From Candidatus Eiseniibacteriota bacterium (lineage in GTDB: Bacteria; Eisenbacteria; RBG-16-71-46), in NCBI GenBank assembly GCA_016223045.1, contig JACRPT010000067.1:1768-41553 (forward strand): a stretch of DNA of 39,786 nt, given 5' to 3'. This document shows, one piece after another, positions 18,446 through 28,404 of this stretch; positions within the stretch are counted from its first letter, which is position 1; every line of letters starts with the position of its first letter. The notes below the pieces were generated by a model. The model saw only the letters and a program-made list of their open reading frames with translations, made no database searches and was not told the origin of the DNA. A program made the position numbers and the translations under genes.

Positions 18446-18471
<26 letters not shown>
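17833..18471 (+). CDS. trpF: Phosphoribosylanthranilate isomerase
   Basis: Converts PRA to CdRP. The 212-residue barrel has the catalytic Cys in [17 protein letters not shown], the [15 protein letters not shown] segment, [20 protein letters not shown], the general-acid-type Asp in LLMLD, and [15 protein letters not shown] followed by GVDASSRLE near the phosphate site. It starts with GTG one base after the trpC stop and runs 26 bp into trpB. The SSR/LE segment matches the usual DxSSGVE with small changes. Confidence 0.94.
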
Positions 18472-19645
<1,174 letters not shown>

Positions 19646-19646
19646 A

Positions 19647-19667
19647 CCGCGCGCCCCGGCCGCGCGG
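19647..19667 (+). terminator. GC hairpin directly after trpB
   Basis: CCGCGCG (19647-19653) pairs with CGCGCGG (19661-19667) across a 7-nt loop, starting one base after the trpB stop. No T tract follows, so the call rests on the perfect arms and position at the end of the long operon. Confidence 0.4.
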
Positions 19668-20046
19668 GGGCCCGGTGTGGCGCCGCGCGCCGGCCGCCGG
19701 GCGAGTATCCGGTTGACGGCCGAGCCTCCTGCGGCTCAAGCTGGAGGCCGGTCGGTGGGCCGCCGCGGTGCAGCATCGCCACGCCCGGACCTCGCGGCCG
19801 CAGTCCCGAAGCGCAGCCTCCCCCCGCTCCGGTGACGCGGTGCTCCGCACACCTCGAGTTTCATCCTCGCGCGACACCCGGACCGCGGACACCTCGCACC
19901 ACGCGTGCCGGTGACTGTCGCGCGACGCCGCGGCGGCGCCGCCACGGGTGCCCGTATTCGAGGAAGAGGATCGCCATGACGGTGCGCCGGTCCGGAGTCA
20001 CGAGGTTCTCCCCGGCCCCCGCGCGCCCGAGCGGAGCCGCGCGGCC
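19668..20046 (+). other. Non-coding gap between trpB and the kinase gene
   Basis: About 380 bp in which I find no convincing gene. A TTGACG at 19713 has no good -10 partner 17 bp downstream. The kinase frame extends back to a GTG at 19948, but those 33 residues look like non-domain extension. A small promoter or leader for the kinase is expected here, yet I cannot point to it. Confidence 0.5.
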
Positions 20047-23000
20047 ATGAGCGACGGCGGAGCCTCGCGGGCGACCCCGCGGCCCAGGGGCGGTGCGGTC
20101 CCCGCCCGCCTGCAGCGGGCGCTCGCCGGGCACTACCGGCTCGGCGCCGAGCTGGGGCGCGGCGGCATGTCCACCGTCTACGCCGCGGAGGACCTCAAGC
20201 ACCACCGCCCGGTGGCGATCAAGGTGCTGCACCCCGCGCTCGCGGGCCTGCTCGGGGCCGAGCGCTTCCTGCGCGAGATCGAGATCGTGGCCCACCTGGT
20301 CCATCCCAACGTCGTCCCGCTGCTGGACTCGGGGGCGGCCGGCGATCAGCTCTACTACATCATGCCGTACTTCGCCGAGGGTTCGCTGGCGGCGCACCTC
20401 GCGCGCGCGAAGCAGCTCCCGCTGGAGCACGCCCTCGAGCTGGCGCGCGACGTGGCGGCGGCCCTGCACTGCGCGCACGGCCAGGGGCTGGTCCATCGCG
20501 ACATCAAGCCGCAGAACATCCTGCTCTCGGGCGGGCGCGGGCTGGTGGCGGATTTCGGCATCGCGCGCGCCGTGCAGGTGGCGGGAAGCGAGCGGCTCAC
20601 CACCAGCGGCTCGCACCCGGGGACGCCGCTCTACATGAGCCCCGAGCAGACCGTGGGCGGGGTGAAGCTCGACGGCCGGAGCGACCAGTACAGCCTCGCC
20701 TGCGTCCTCTACGAGATGCTGGCGGGGGAGACCCCGTTCACCGGACGGCAGCTCGAGCTGCTCGCCTACCAGCATCGCAACCTCGAGCCCCGGCCGCTGC
20801 GCGCGCTGCGCCCCGCCGTGCCGCCCGCGGTCGCGCAGGCGGTGCAACGTGCGCTGTCCAAGGTGCCCGCCGACCGGTTCGAGACCACCGATGCGTTCGC
20901 CCGCGCGCTGGGCCCCTCGCCGGTCCCGGCGGCCGGGGAGGCCCCGCCAGCCGCGGCCGCGGCGATTCCTCACAACCTGCCCCAGTCGCTCACCAGCTTC
21001 GTCGGGCGCGAGGAGGAGATCTGGGAATGCTCGCGGCGCATCCTGCATGAGCGGCTGGTCACGCTCACGGGTCCGGGCGGCTGCGGCAAGACGCGGCTGG
21101 CGATCCGCCTGGGCGAGCGGCTGTCGGGCGAGTTCCCGGACGGCGTCTGGTTCGCGGACCTGGCGGCCGTCTCCGACCCGCCGCGGGTCCCGCAGGCGCT
21201 GGCGGCGGCCGCCGGAGTACGTGAGGAGCCGGGACGGGCGCTCATCGAGACCCTGAAGGCGCGCTTCACGACGCGGCGGGCGCTCGTGATCCTCGACAAC
21301 TGCGAGCACGTCCTCGCGGCCAGCGCGCAGCTCGCCCGGGGCCTGCTGGCCGGCTGCCCGCAGCTCCACCTGCTGGCCACCAGCCGCGAGGCGCTGGGCC
21401 TGCGCGAGGAGGCAGGGTCCCCGGTCCACCCGCTGCCCTTGCCCGCCCCGGACCGAGCCTTCGACGCCGAAGTGATGGGCGCGGTCGAGTCGGTGCGGCT
21501 GTTCGTGGAGCGCGCCTCCGCGGTCCAGCCGGGGTTCACCCTGACCTCCGAGAACGCCGCCGCCATCGGCGACATCTGCATCCATCTCGACGGCATCCCA
21601 CTGGCCCTCGAGCTGGCGGCGGCGCGGGTCCGGATGCTCTCCGTGCACGAGATCCGTGCGAAGCTCGACGACCGCTTCCGCCTCCTCAGGGGTGGCGGCC
21701 GCGAGGCGCTGGCCCGCCACCAGACCCTGCAGGCCGCGTTCCAGTGGAGCTACGACCACCTGGAGCCGGAGGAGCAACGCCTGTTCCGGGCGCTCGCCGT
21801 GTTCTCGGGAGGCTGGGAGCTGAGCGCGGCGGCCGCGGTCTGCGCGGACGGCAGTGACGAGTACGGTGTCCTCGACCTGATGACGCGGCTCGCGGACACC
21901 TCGCTGATGCTGGTCGAGAGCGCCGACGGGGCGGAGACGCGGTACCGCTACCTGGAGACGGTGCGGCAGTACGCGCTCGAGCGGCTGGAGGAGACCGGCG
22001 GATCGGCCGCGCTGCGCTCGCGTCATCTCGCTCATTTCCTCGCCCGGGCCGAGGCCGCGGAGACGGCGTTCTGGGGGCCCGAGGGCGCGAGCTGGCTGGC
22101 GCGCCTGGAGCGCGACCACGAGAACCTGCTCGCGGCGATCGCCTGGTCCCAGCGCGCGGAAGGAGAAGCGCCCGCCGGGCTCCGGCTGGCCGGGGCGCTC
22201 TACCGGCTGTGGTACATGCGCGGGCACTACGAGGTCGGGCGCCGCGTCCTCGCCGGCGCGCTCACGCACCCGGGCGCTCAGGAGCCGACCATCGCCCGGG
22301 CCCGGGCGCTCTACGCCGCGGCCGGGATGGCGGTCTTCCAGGGCGACAACGCGGCAGCCCGGCCGCTCTACGAGCAGAGCCTCGCCATCCACCGTGCGCT
22401 GGCCGACCGCCTGGGCGTCGCGCGGACCCTGATCGGGCTGGGGACGCTCGAGGCCAACGAGGGTCACTACGACAGCGCCCGCGAGCTGGACGAGGAGAGC
22501 CTCGCCATCTACCGCGAGACCGGCGAGCCGCGCAGCATCCTCATCGTGCTCCACAACCTTGGCGACATCGCGCTCTACCAGCGCGACTACGAGTCCGCGC
22601 ACCGGCTCTTCGAGGAATCGCTGGCCCGCGGCCGCGCGACCGGGAACAAGCCCGTCATGGCGACCACGCTCGCCGCCCTGAGCGTGGCTTCGTCCCGGCT
22701 CGGCCGCTTCGCCGAGGCGCGCTCCGAGCTGATCGAGGGGCTGCGGCTGGTGCGGGAGCTCAAGGCGCTGACCTCGGGGACCGACGCGCTGGAGAGCACG
22801 GCCGAGCTGGCGCTGGCGCGGGGCGCGCCCGAGCGCGCGGCCCTCCTCTTCGGGGCCTCCGAGGCGTTGCGCGAGAAGGTCGGGCTGCGCCGGGAGCCCG
22901 GGCTCCAGAGCGTGCAGACGACCCTGGTCGCGCGGGCGCGTGAGACGCTGGGAGGGGAGGCGTTCGCGAAGTCCTGGATCGAGGGGCGGGGGCTTTCGTT

Positions 23001-23070
23001 CGAGGCGGCCGTCGGGACCGCTCTGACGTGGCTCGAGGGTCTCGGGCCGGATCCGACCGTGGAGGGCTGA
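20047..23070 (+). CDS. Ser/Thr protein kinase fused to STAND ATPase and TPR repeats
   Basis: A 1007-residue signalling protein. Residues ~30-295 are a Hanks-type kinase with intact motifs: glycine loop GRGGMSTVY, Lys59 in VAIKVL, HRDIKPQN, DFGIAR and MSPEQ. After a Pro/Ala linker comes a LuxR/AfsR-like STAND NTPase starting NLPQSLTSFVGREEEI, with P-loop TGPGGCGKTRLAI (near 340), Walker B LVILDNCEHV, TSREAL and GIPLALELAAARVR. The C-terminus (about 700-970) is helical TPR repeats such as LYEQSLAIHRALADRLGVAR. No membrane helix or DNA-binding domain is visible, so output is probably phosphorylation, with TPRs as sensor or oligomerisation arm. ATG 20047 is preferred. The secreted-protein gene downstream may be its partner. 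Confidence 0.93.
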   Translation: MSDGGASRATPRPRGGAVPARLQRALAGHYRLGAELGRGGMSTVYAAEDLKHHRPVAIKVLHPALAGLLGAERFLREIEIVAHLVHPNVVPLLDSGAAGDQLYYIMPYFAEGSLAAHLARAKQLPLEHALELARDVAAALHCAHGQGLVHRDIKPQNILLSGGRGLVADFGIARAVQVAGSERLTTSGSHPGTPLYMSPEQTVGGVKLDGRSDQYSLACVLYEMLAGETPFTGRQLELLAYQHRNLEPRPLRALRPAVPPAVAQAVQRALSKVPADRFETTDAFARALGPSPVPAAGEAPPAAAAAIPHNLPQSLTSFVGREEEIWECSRRILHERLVTLTGPGGCGKTRLAIRLGERLSGEFPDGVWFADLAAVSDPPRVPQALAAAAGVREEPGRALIETLKARFTTRRALVILDNCEHVLAASAQLARGLLAGCPQLHLLATSREALGLREEAGSPVHPLPLPAPDRAFDAEVMGAVESVRLFVERASAVQPGFTLTSENAAAIGDICIHLDGIPLALELAAARVRMLSVHEIRAKLDDRFRLLRGGGREALARHQTLQAAFQWSYDHLEPEEQRLFRALAVFSGGWELSAAAAVCADGSDEYGVLDLMTRLADTSLMLVESADGAETRYRYLETVRQYALERLEETGGSAALRSRHLAHFLARAEAAETAFWGPEGASWLARLERDHENLLAAIAWSQRAEGEAPAGLRLAGALYRLWYMRGHYEVGRRVLAGALTHPGAQEPTIARARALYAAAGMAVFQGDNAAARPLYEQSLAIHRALADRLGVARTLIGLGTLEANEGHYDSARELDEESLAIYRETGEPRSILIVLHNLGDIALYQRDYESAHRLFEESLARGRATGNKPVMATTLAALSVASSRLGRFAEARSELIEGLRLVRELKALTSGTDALESTAELALARGAPERAALLFGASEALREKVGLRREPGLQSVQTTLVARARETLGGEAFAKSWIEGRGLSFEAAVGTALTWLEGLGPDPTVEG

Positions 23071-23168
23071 CGAGAAGAGAGGCCGGTCCTCGAGACCCCG
23101 GGGCGGCTTCGAGCAGGAGGGACGCGAACCGGAAGTCTGCTCGCACGGTACGGAGAAGGAGGCTCGAG

Positions 23169-23966
23169 ATGAAACGCTCACGAGTGCATTCGGTGGGGTG
23201 GCTCCTGTTGATCCTGGCGCTGGTCTCCTGCATGGGGCCACGGAAGGCCGGAGCCTCGTGCCAGCTCATCCATGGCATCGAGTTCTGCACCATCGAGGAC
23301 ACCGAGTTGAGTTCCCCGGACATCCCCGATTCGTTTCGCGTGTCCTCCGTCCACCCCGACGGGGTCTTCGGCGTCAGGACGGACGCCTCGCAGGCGCAGT
23401 CGCTCGCCGTCAGCTTCGGAGTCACCGGCGGCGGCGCCGCGACCGCCGGCGCGTATCTCGAAGCGGGTTTCATCGCGGGCCCGGGCAAGCCGGTTGCCGC
23501 CCCGCTCGTGAGGACGCGCGTGACCCGGGTCAGGCCGGCGGCGGGCCGGGCGACCTACGTGGTCTCGTCCGATTTCGGCGGCACCGGCACCTGCATGGTG
23601 GAGATCTACCGGGGCGGCTCGCGGGTGCTGCGCGTGCCCGGGCGTGCGGGCGCGGCCGTGGCGCGACTCGGCGCCTGGCCGGCGCGCGTGAAGGCGAGCA
23701 CGGGGACCAGTCACGCCGTGGTGTGGGGATGGGAGCTGGCCTCGCCGGGCGGCATCCGCGTGGTCCGCGGCCGACCCGCCAGACCGGACACCACCGTGAT
23801 GGGCGACGAGGTGCGGATGGTGTCGGGGCCGGCGCTCCATGCGGCACCGGGACTCGGCACCTGTTTCCTGCGCGCCCGCCACGTGCCCTCGCTGAGCATC
23901 TACGGAGCCGAGCTGCGGCCCGCGTCGCCGTCACCGCGCCCGACACCCGTCACGCCCGTACACTGA
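23169..23966 (+). CDS. Exported protein of unknown function, possible lipoprotein
   Basis: A 265-residue protein with a clear export signal: KRSR, then the hydrophobic core VGWLLLILALVSC. LVSC fits a lipobox with Cys21; cleavage after KAGA is the other option. The mature part is rich in Gly, Ala, Val and Arg with beta-strand-like segments, several Cys (CQLIHGIEFC, GTGTCMVEIY, GTCFLRARH) and a Pro/Thr-rich end. I recognise no family. ATG 23169 follows AAGGAGG; the frame is open further upstream but lacks a signal there. It starts 98 bp after the kinase-STAND gene and may be co-transcribed with it. Confidence 0.78.
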   Translation: MKRSRVHSVGWLLLILALVSCMGPRKAGASCQLIHGIEFCTIEDTELSSPDIPDSFRVSSVHPDGVFGVRTDASQAQSLAVSFGVTGGGAATAGAYLEAGFIAGPGKPVAAPLVRTRVTRVRPAAGRATYVVSSDFGGTGTCMVEIYRGGSRVLRVPGRAGAAVARLGAWPARVKASTGTSHAVVWGWELASPGGIRVVRGRPARPDTTVMGDEVRMVSGPALHAAPGLGTCFLRARHVPSLSIYGAELRPASPSPRPTPVTPVH

Positions 23967-24130
23967 GATACCGATCCCGGCCCTGCCGTCGGCCCGCGCG
24001 GAAGCCACTCGCGGCGGAGCGGCGGTGGGGCCGCTCGGGGCGGGGCTGCGAGCGACTGGAGCGGGGGGACCTGGTCGCTGACGCTTCAGGGGGACAGGAT
24101 CAGTGACTTGCGACACGCGGGCCCCGCGGT

Positions 24131-24160
24131 GTGACGGCCGCGCTCGCCCTGTGCTATAAA
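24131..24160 (+). promoter_or_regulatory. Promoter of the tRNA-Arg gene
   Basis: GTGACG (24131-24136) and TATAAA (24155-24160) are 18 bp apart, and the -10 box is preceded by TGC, giving an extended -10. The start of the tRNA is 10 bp after the -10 box, so transcription should begin near its 5' end. This is one of the few AT-rich hexamers in the region. Confidence 0.6.
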
Positions 24161-24170
24161 CGCGGGCTGC

Positions 24171-24247
<77 letters not shown>

Positions 24248-24262
24248 CCCCTGTCCTCCCGC

Positions 24263-25324
24263 ATGCCCGCCGAGACCCCGCCCACCGACGCCCGCGACCC
24301 GGGCCCCCTCGCCGCTGCGCGTGCCCGGCCCCATGCCGTGCGCGAGCTGGCCGGGATGTTCGACGACGTCTCGGGCCGCTACGACCTGCTGAATTCCCTC
24401 ATGACCCTGGGCCAGGACCGCGCGTGGCGGCGTGCCATGTGGCGCGCCGTGCCGGATGACGCCCGCGTCGTGCTCGACCTGTGCACCGGGAGCGGCGCCT
24501 CGCTGCCGGGGCTGGTGCGCCCGGGGCGGCTGGTGCTCGGCATGGACGCCAGTCTGCGCATGCTCGAGCGGGCCGCGGAGGGCGCGCGCTACCACGGCTG
24601 GGCGCCGCGGCTGGCCTGCGCCGACGCCTTCCGGCTGCCGCTGCGCGCCGGCTCGCTCGACGCGGTCACCATGGCCTTCGGCGCGCGCAACCTGAGGCCG
24701 CGCGGCGCGGCGCTCGCCGAGCTGGCCCGGGTGCTCAGGCCCGGCGGGACGCTGGCCGTGCTCGAGGCCACCGCTCCACGCCGCGGGCCGCTGGCGCCGC
24801 TCCACGCGTTCTGGGCGCGAACGATGATCCCGCTCCTGGGCCGGCTCTCGCCCGACCCGAGCGCCTACCGCTACCTGAGCCAGTCCGTGTTCGAGTTCGG
24901 GGCGGGGGAGGAGTTCGAGCGCGACCTCGACGCCGCGGGCTTCACCGTGGTCGGGCGACGGGCGTTCCTGCTCGGGGCCAGCCGGCTCTGGGCCGCCCAG
25001 CGGCTGGCCGGCGCGCTCCCGGGTGGATTGCAATTCGCCCGCTCGGAGCGCCCGGAACGGGGGAATTCCACGCACCCGCCCCGCGCGGGGGAGGCGGAGT
25101 GGCGGTGGTGGACCGGGGCCCAGGCGGCGACCTCCGCCGCGCTGGTGGCGGCGCTGGCCTGGGCCGCGGTGGCGTTCTTCAAGTACGGCGAAGGCTTGCG
25201 CTTGGAGCCCTGGCAGCGCTCCGGACTGTGGTTCCTGATCGCCGCCGGGCTGGCCGGCTTCGCCGTCCGCACCGTGGTCCTGTTGTTGCGATTCCTCGGC
25301 CCGCCCGGCGGTCGGGGAGCCTAA
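24263..25324 (+). CDS. ubiE: UbiE/MenG-type quinone methyltransferase with membrane tail
   Basis: SAM-dependent C-methyltransferase expected to convert demethylmenaquinone to menaquinone. Residues ~30-255 match the family: MFDDVSGRYDLLNSLMTLGQDRAWRR, SAM loop VLDLCTGSGASLPGL, ACADAFRLPLRAGSLDAVTMAFGARNL, RVLRPGGTLAVLE, and SPDPSAYRYLSQSVFEF. The protein is 353 residues against a usual ~240. The extra C-terminus holds two hydrophobic helices (ATSAALVAALAWAAVAFF near 290-307; WFLIAAGLAGFAVRTVVLLL near 323-345) that should form a membrane hairpin. The ATG is 16 nt after the tRNA CCA, with no ribosome-binding sequence in between. Confidence 0.9.
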   Translation: MPAETPPTDARDPGPLAAARARPHAVRELAGMFDDVSGRYDLLNSLMTLGQDRAWRRAMWRAVPDDARVVLDLCTGSGASLPGLVRPGRLVLGMDASLRMLERAAEGARYHGWAPRLACADAFRLPLRAGSLDAVTMAFGARNLRPRGAALAELARVLRPGGTLAVLEATAPRRGPLAPLHAFWARTMIPLLGRLSPDPSAYRYLSQSVFEFGAGEEFERDLDAAGFTVVGRRAFLLGASRLWAAQRLAGALPGGLQFARSERPERGNSTHPPRAGEAEWRWWTGAQAATSAALVAALAWAAVAFFKYGEGLRLEPWQRSGLWFLIAAGLAGFAVRTVVLLLRFLGPPGGRGA

Positions 25325-25420
25325 GTCCCAGCGTGGCATGGGCGTTGCGTTCTTGGGTGGGATTCATCAAGCCACTCGGACCGGATCGCGGATCGTCCGG
25401 GCCAGGCCGGGGACCACCGC

Positions 25421-26428
25421 ATGCTCTGTCGGGAACGCATCCTCGAGTCGCTGCTGGAGATCTCCGGCGCTCACCTGCGCTCGCGCGCCGAAGTGCACCA
25501 GCAGGTGCTCCACGCCGCGCTGCTGCTCGCCGAATGCGAGGGCGCCGCGCTCGTCAGCCTGTGTCGCCGGCGCTTCGAGCGCGTCACGCTCCTGGCCGAC
25601 CGCGCGCGCCCCGAGTCCGCCGAGATGCAGAAGGGCGGCAGCGACTTCACCCGCCTGCTGGTGCGGCTCGGCCGGCCGCTCTCGATGGCCGACCTCGCCG
25701 AGGACGCGCGCGCCGCGGTTGACGACCGCTGTCCGGGGCTCGATGCCGGCCCGGCGCTGTTCGTGCCGCTGCGCCAGCGCGAGCACCAGCCCGGCTACCT
25801 GGCGGTCTACCGCCGGCGCGGCTCGGAGCGCTTCGACCCGGCCGCCACGCAGCTCGTCACGCTGCTCGCGGCGTGGGCGGTGATGGCGCTCGAGAACCTG
25901 CGGCTCGCCGAGAGCGTCGAGAAACTCGCGGTCACCGACGAGCTGACCCAAGTCTACAACTACCGCTTCATCAAGACCGCGCTGAAGCGCGAGCTCAAGC
26001 GCGCGCAGCGCTTCGGGCAGGAGCTGTCGCTGGTGATGCTCGACGTGGACAACCTCAAGGCCTACAACGACCGCAACGGCCACCTGCGCGGCAGCTTCCT
26101 GCTCAAGGAGATGGCCGCGCTGCTGGCCTCGCAGCTCCGCTCGTTCGACCTGGTCGCGAAGTACGGCGGCGACGAGTTCACGCTGATCCTGCCGCAGACC
26201 AGCCGCGAGGGCGCGCTCACCGTGGCCGAGCGCATGCGGGAGACCGTCGAGGGCCACGCCTTCCCGCTGGTCGGGCGCGGCGAGATCACGATCAGCCTCG
26301 GCGTGGCGTCCTACCCGTCGGACGCGGCGGACAGCAATGGATTGATCCGGGCGGCGGACCGGGCGCTGTACGCCGCCAAGCAGCATGGCAGGAACCGGGT
26401 GACCCTGTTCGAGGGGGCGGTAGCGTAG
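25421..26428 (+). CDS. GAF-GGDEF diguanylate cyclase
   Basis: A 335-residue cytoplasmic protein with an N-terminal GAF-like sensor domain (about 15-155, ending in an amphipathic helix leading to VTDELTQVYNYRF) and a GGDEF domain that makes cyclic di-GMP. The active site is intact (KYGGDEFTLIL), metal residues are present in VMLDVDNLKAYNDRNGH, and an RxxD inhibitory site (RSFD) lies exactly five residues before GGDEF, so product inhibition is expected. There is no membrane segment. It lies 96 bp after ubiE and before the nucleotide-sugar genes. Confidence 0.94.
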   Translation: MLCRERILESLLEISGAHLRSRAEVHQQVLHAALLLAECEGAALVSLCRRRFERVTLLADRARPESAEMQKGGSDFTRLLVRLGRPLSMADLAEDARAAVDDRCPGLDAGPALFVPLRQREHQPGYLAVYRRRGSERFDPAATQLVTLLAAWAVMALENLRLAESVEKLAVTDELTQVYNYRFIKTALKRELKRAQRFGQELSLVMLDVDNLKAYNDRNGHLRGSFLLKEMAALLASQLRSFDLVAKYGGDEFTLILPQTSREGALTVAERMRETVEGHAFPLVGRGEITISLGVASYPSDAADSNGLIRAADRALYAAKQHGRNRVTLFEGAVA

Positions 26429-26481
26429 GCGGGTCATGGATGGTCCAAGCCTGATCCGGGCCACGGCAGGCGGCCCGTGCG

Positions 26482-26510
26482 TTGACCCTGTGCGGGAGCG
26501 CGGCTAGACT
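26482..26510 (+). promoter_or_regulatory. Strong sigma-70 promoter of the nucleotide-sugar operon
   Basis: TTGACC (26482-26487) and TAGACT (26505-26510) with an exact 17-bp spacer, the best promoter match in the window. The leader to the ATG at 26582 is about 65 nt and ends with GAGAGGAG as the ribosome site. Confidence 0.7.
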
Positions 26511-26581
26511 CCGCGACCCCCACGGGAACGCCCGTCTCGACACGGTGTCCCTTCCCCGAACAAGAAACGAGAGGAGCGACG

Positions 26582-27619
26582 ATGTCGGAACCCATCGGCG
26601 TCGCGGTGGTCGGCACCGGCGACTGGGGCGCGAACCTGGTGCGCAACTTCGCCAGCCTCCCGGGCGCGCGACTGGCGGCGCTGTGCGACGCCGACCCGCA
26701 GCGCCTGGCGAAGAGCGCCGGGCAGCATCCCGGGGCCCGGGCACTGGCGCACGTGGACCAGGTGGCGGGCGCCGCCGACGTGCAGGCCGCGGTGGTCGCG
26801 GCCTCGGCGGTGAACCACCACGCGCTGGCCAGGGTGTTGCTCGAGGCCGGCAAGGACGTGTTCGTCGAGAAGCCGCTCACCCTCCGGGTCGAGCACGCCG
26901 AGGAGCTGGTGCGGCTGGCGCAGGCCCGCGACCGCATCCTGATGGTCGGCCACCTGCTGCTCTACCACCCGGGGGTGCGCTACCTGAAGGGCATGGTGGA
27001 GCGCGGCGACCTCGGCGACCTCTACTATATCTACTCGCAGCGCGTGAACCTGGGGAAGGTGCGGCGCGACGAGAACGCCATCTGGAGCTTCGCCCCGCAC
27101 GACCTCTCGGTGATCCTCCACCTGCTGGACGCGGAGCCGCTCGACGTGGTCGCGCGCGGCTCGGCGTTCGTGCAGGGCGGGGTCGAGGACGTGGTGTTCG
27201 TGGACCTGCGCTTCCCGGACGGCAAGCTGGCGCACGTCCACGTCTCCTGGCTCGACCCGCACAAGCTGCGCAAGTTCACCGTGGTCGGCAGTCGCAAGAT
27301 GGTGGTGTTCGACGACATGGAGGCGAGCGAGAAGGTCCGGATCTACGACAAGGGCGTGGACCGGGCGGGGGAGGTGGTGTCGTACGGTGACGCCCTGACG
27401 GTGCGCAGCGGCGACATCCTCATCCCCAGGATCTCGCTGCAGGAGCCGCTGCGGCTGGAGTGCCAGCACTTCATCGAGTGCGTGCGCGAGCGCAAGCGGC
27501 CGCTCACCGACGGCGCCGGCGGCCTGCGCGTGGTCAAGGTGCTGGCCGCGGCGCAGGCCTCGCTCGAGCGCGGCGGCGCGCCGGTGCCGCTCGCGCGCAC
27601 GAAACAGGAGGTCGCATGA
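26582..27619 (+). CDS. Gfo/Idh/MocA oxidoreductase, WbpB/WlbA-like
   Basis: A 345-residue NAD-dependent sugar dehydrogenase. The N-terminal Rossmann fold has VAVVGTGDWGANLVRNF, then DVFVEKPLTLRVEHAEELV with the family EKP. The C-terminal domain shows MVGHLLLYHPGVRYLK and WSFAPHDLSVILHLL, where the His is the usual catalytic candidate. With the acetyltransferase and aminotransferase that follow, it probably acts as WbpB, oxidising UDP-GlcNAc uronate at C3. Stop overlaps the next start (ATGA). The family alone cannot fix the substrate. Confidence 0.9.
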   Translation: MSEPIGVAVVGTGDWGANLVRNFASLPGARLAALCDADPQRLAKSAGQHPGARALAHVDQVAGAADVQAAVVAASAVNHHALARVLLEAGKDVFVEKPLTLRVEHAEELVRLAQARDRILMVGHLLLYHPGVRYLKGMVERGDLGDLYYIYSQRVNLGKVRRDENAIWSFAPHDLSVILHLLDAEPLDVVARGSAFVQGGVEDVVFVDLRFPDGKLAHVHVSWLDPHKLRKFTVVGSRKMVVFDDMEASEKVRIYDKGVDRAGEVVSYGDALTVRSGDILIPRISLQEPLRLECQHFIECVRERKRPLTDGAGGLRVVKVLAAAQASLERGGAPVPLARTKQEVA

Positions 27620-28374
27620 CTTCGGTAGTCCACCCCGGCGCCGTGCTCGGCGCCGGGACCACGCACGGCGAGGGCTGCGTGTTCGGCGCCGGTGTGCGCA
27701 TCGGCAGCGGCTGCCGCATCGGCCACCACGTCGTCATCCACGCGGACACCGTGATCGGCAACGACGTGCGCGTGGATGACCACGCCACGCTCGGCAAGCT
27801 GCCGATGAAGGCCGCCAACTCGGCGACCACGAAGGAGCAGGAGCTGGCGCCGCTCACGGTCGGCGACCTGTGCATCGTCGGCACCGGGGTCGTACTCTAC
27901 CGCGGCGCCGCCATCGCCGGCAAGGTGCTGATGGCGGACCTGTCCACGGTGCGCGAGAACGTCACGATCGGGCGTGGCACCATCGTCGGCCGCGGGGTCA
28001 CGGTCGAGAACTTCTGCGCCATCGGCCGCTACTGCAAGCTCGAGAGCGAGTGCTACGTCACCGCCTACTCCACGCTCGAGGACCGGGTGTTCGTGGCCCC
28101 GGGCGTGATCACCTCGAACGACAACTTCGTCGGCCGCACCGCCGAGCGCTTCAAGCACTTCAAGGGCGTCACGGTGCGCCGCGGCGGCCGCATCGGCGCC
28201 GGGTCGGTCATCCTGCCCGGCATCGAGATCGGCGCGGACGCGCAGGTGGCCGCGGGCTCGGTGGTGACCCGCGACGTGCCACCGAAGACCATCGTGCTGG
28301 GGCAGCCGGCCAGGCCCTGGCGGGCGGTGCCGGAGGAACAGCTGCTCGACAACCAGGGATGGGTGGACGCCTAG
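27616..28374 (+). CDS. Left-handed beta-helix N-acetyltransferase, WbpD-like
   Basis: A 252-residue acetyltransferase built of hexapeptide repeats (VVHPGAVLGAGTTHGEG, IGSGCRIGHHVVIHADTVIG, IGRGTIVGRGVTVENFC, GAGSVILPGIEIGADAQV). Its Asn/Asp loop VAPGVITSNDNFVGRT and C-terminal VTRDVPPKTIVLGQPARP are typical of WbpD/WlbB, which acetylate the 3-amino group of a UDP-sugar uronate. The ATG at 27616 follows CAGGAGG and overlaps the stop of the gene before; the frame is open upstream only as overlap. Confidence 0.9.
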   Translation: MTSVVHPGAVLGAGTTHGEGCVFGAGVRIGSGCRIGHHVVIHADTVIGNDVRVDDHATLGKLPMKAANSATTKEQELAPLTVGDLCIVGTGVVLYRGAAIAGKVLMADLSTVRENVTIGRGTIVGRGVTVENFCAIGRYCKLESECYVTAYSTLEDRVFVAPGVITSNDNFVGRTAERFKHFKGVTVRRGGRIGAGSVILPGIEIGADAQVAAGSVVTRDVPPKTIVLGQPARPWRAVPEEQLLDNQGWVDA

Positions 28375-28404
28375 CCCGCGGACCATAGAAGGGGAGACCC
28401 GCAC

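Noticed and set aside
19713-19741. TTGACG as a promoter for the kinase gene
   Set aside because: The -10 position 17 bp downstream (TCAAGC) matches only two consensus bases.
19948-20046. Upstream GTG start of the kinase
   Set aside because: Adds 33 residues outside the domain; ATG 20047 is close to the kinase start and more usual. Not excluded.
19861-23241. Minus-strand frame of over 1100 codons across the kinase gene
   Set aside because: The + strand frame has complete kinase and ATPase motifs; the antisense product is Arg/Gly/Ala-rich without motifs.
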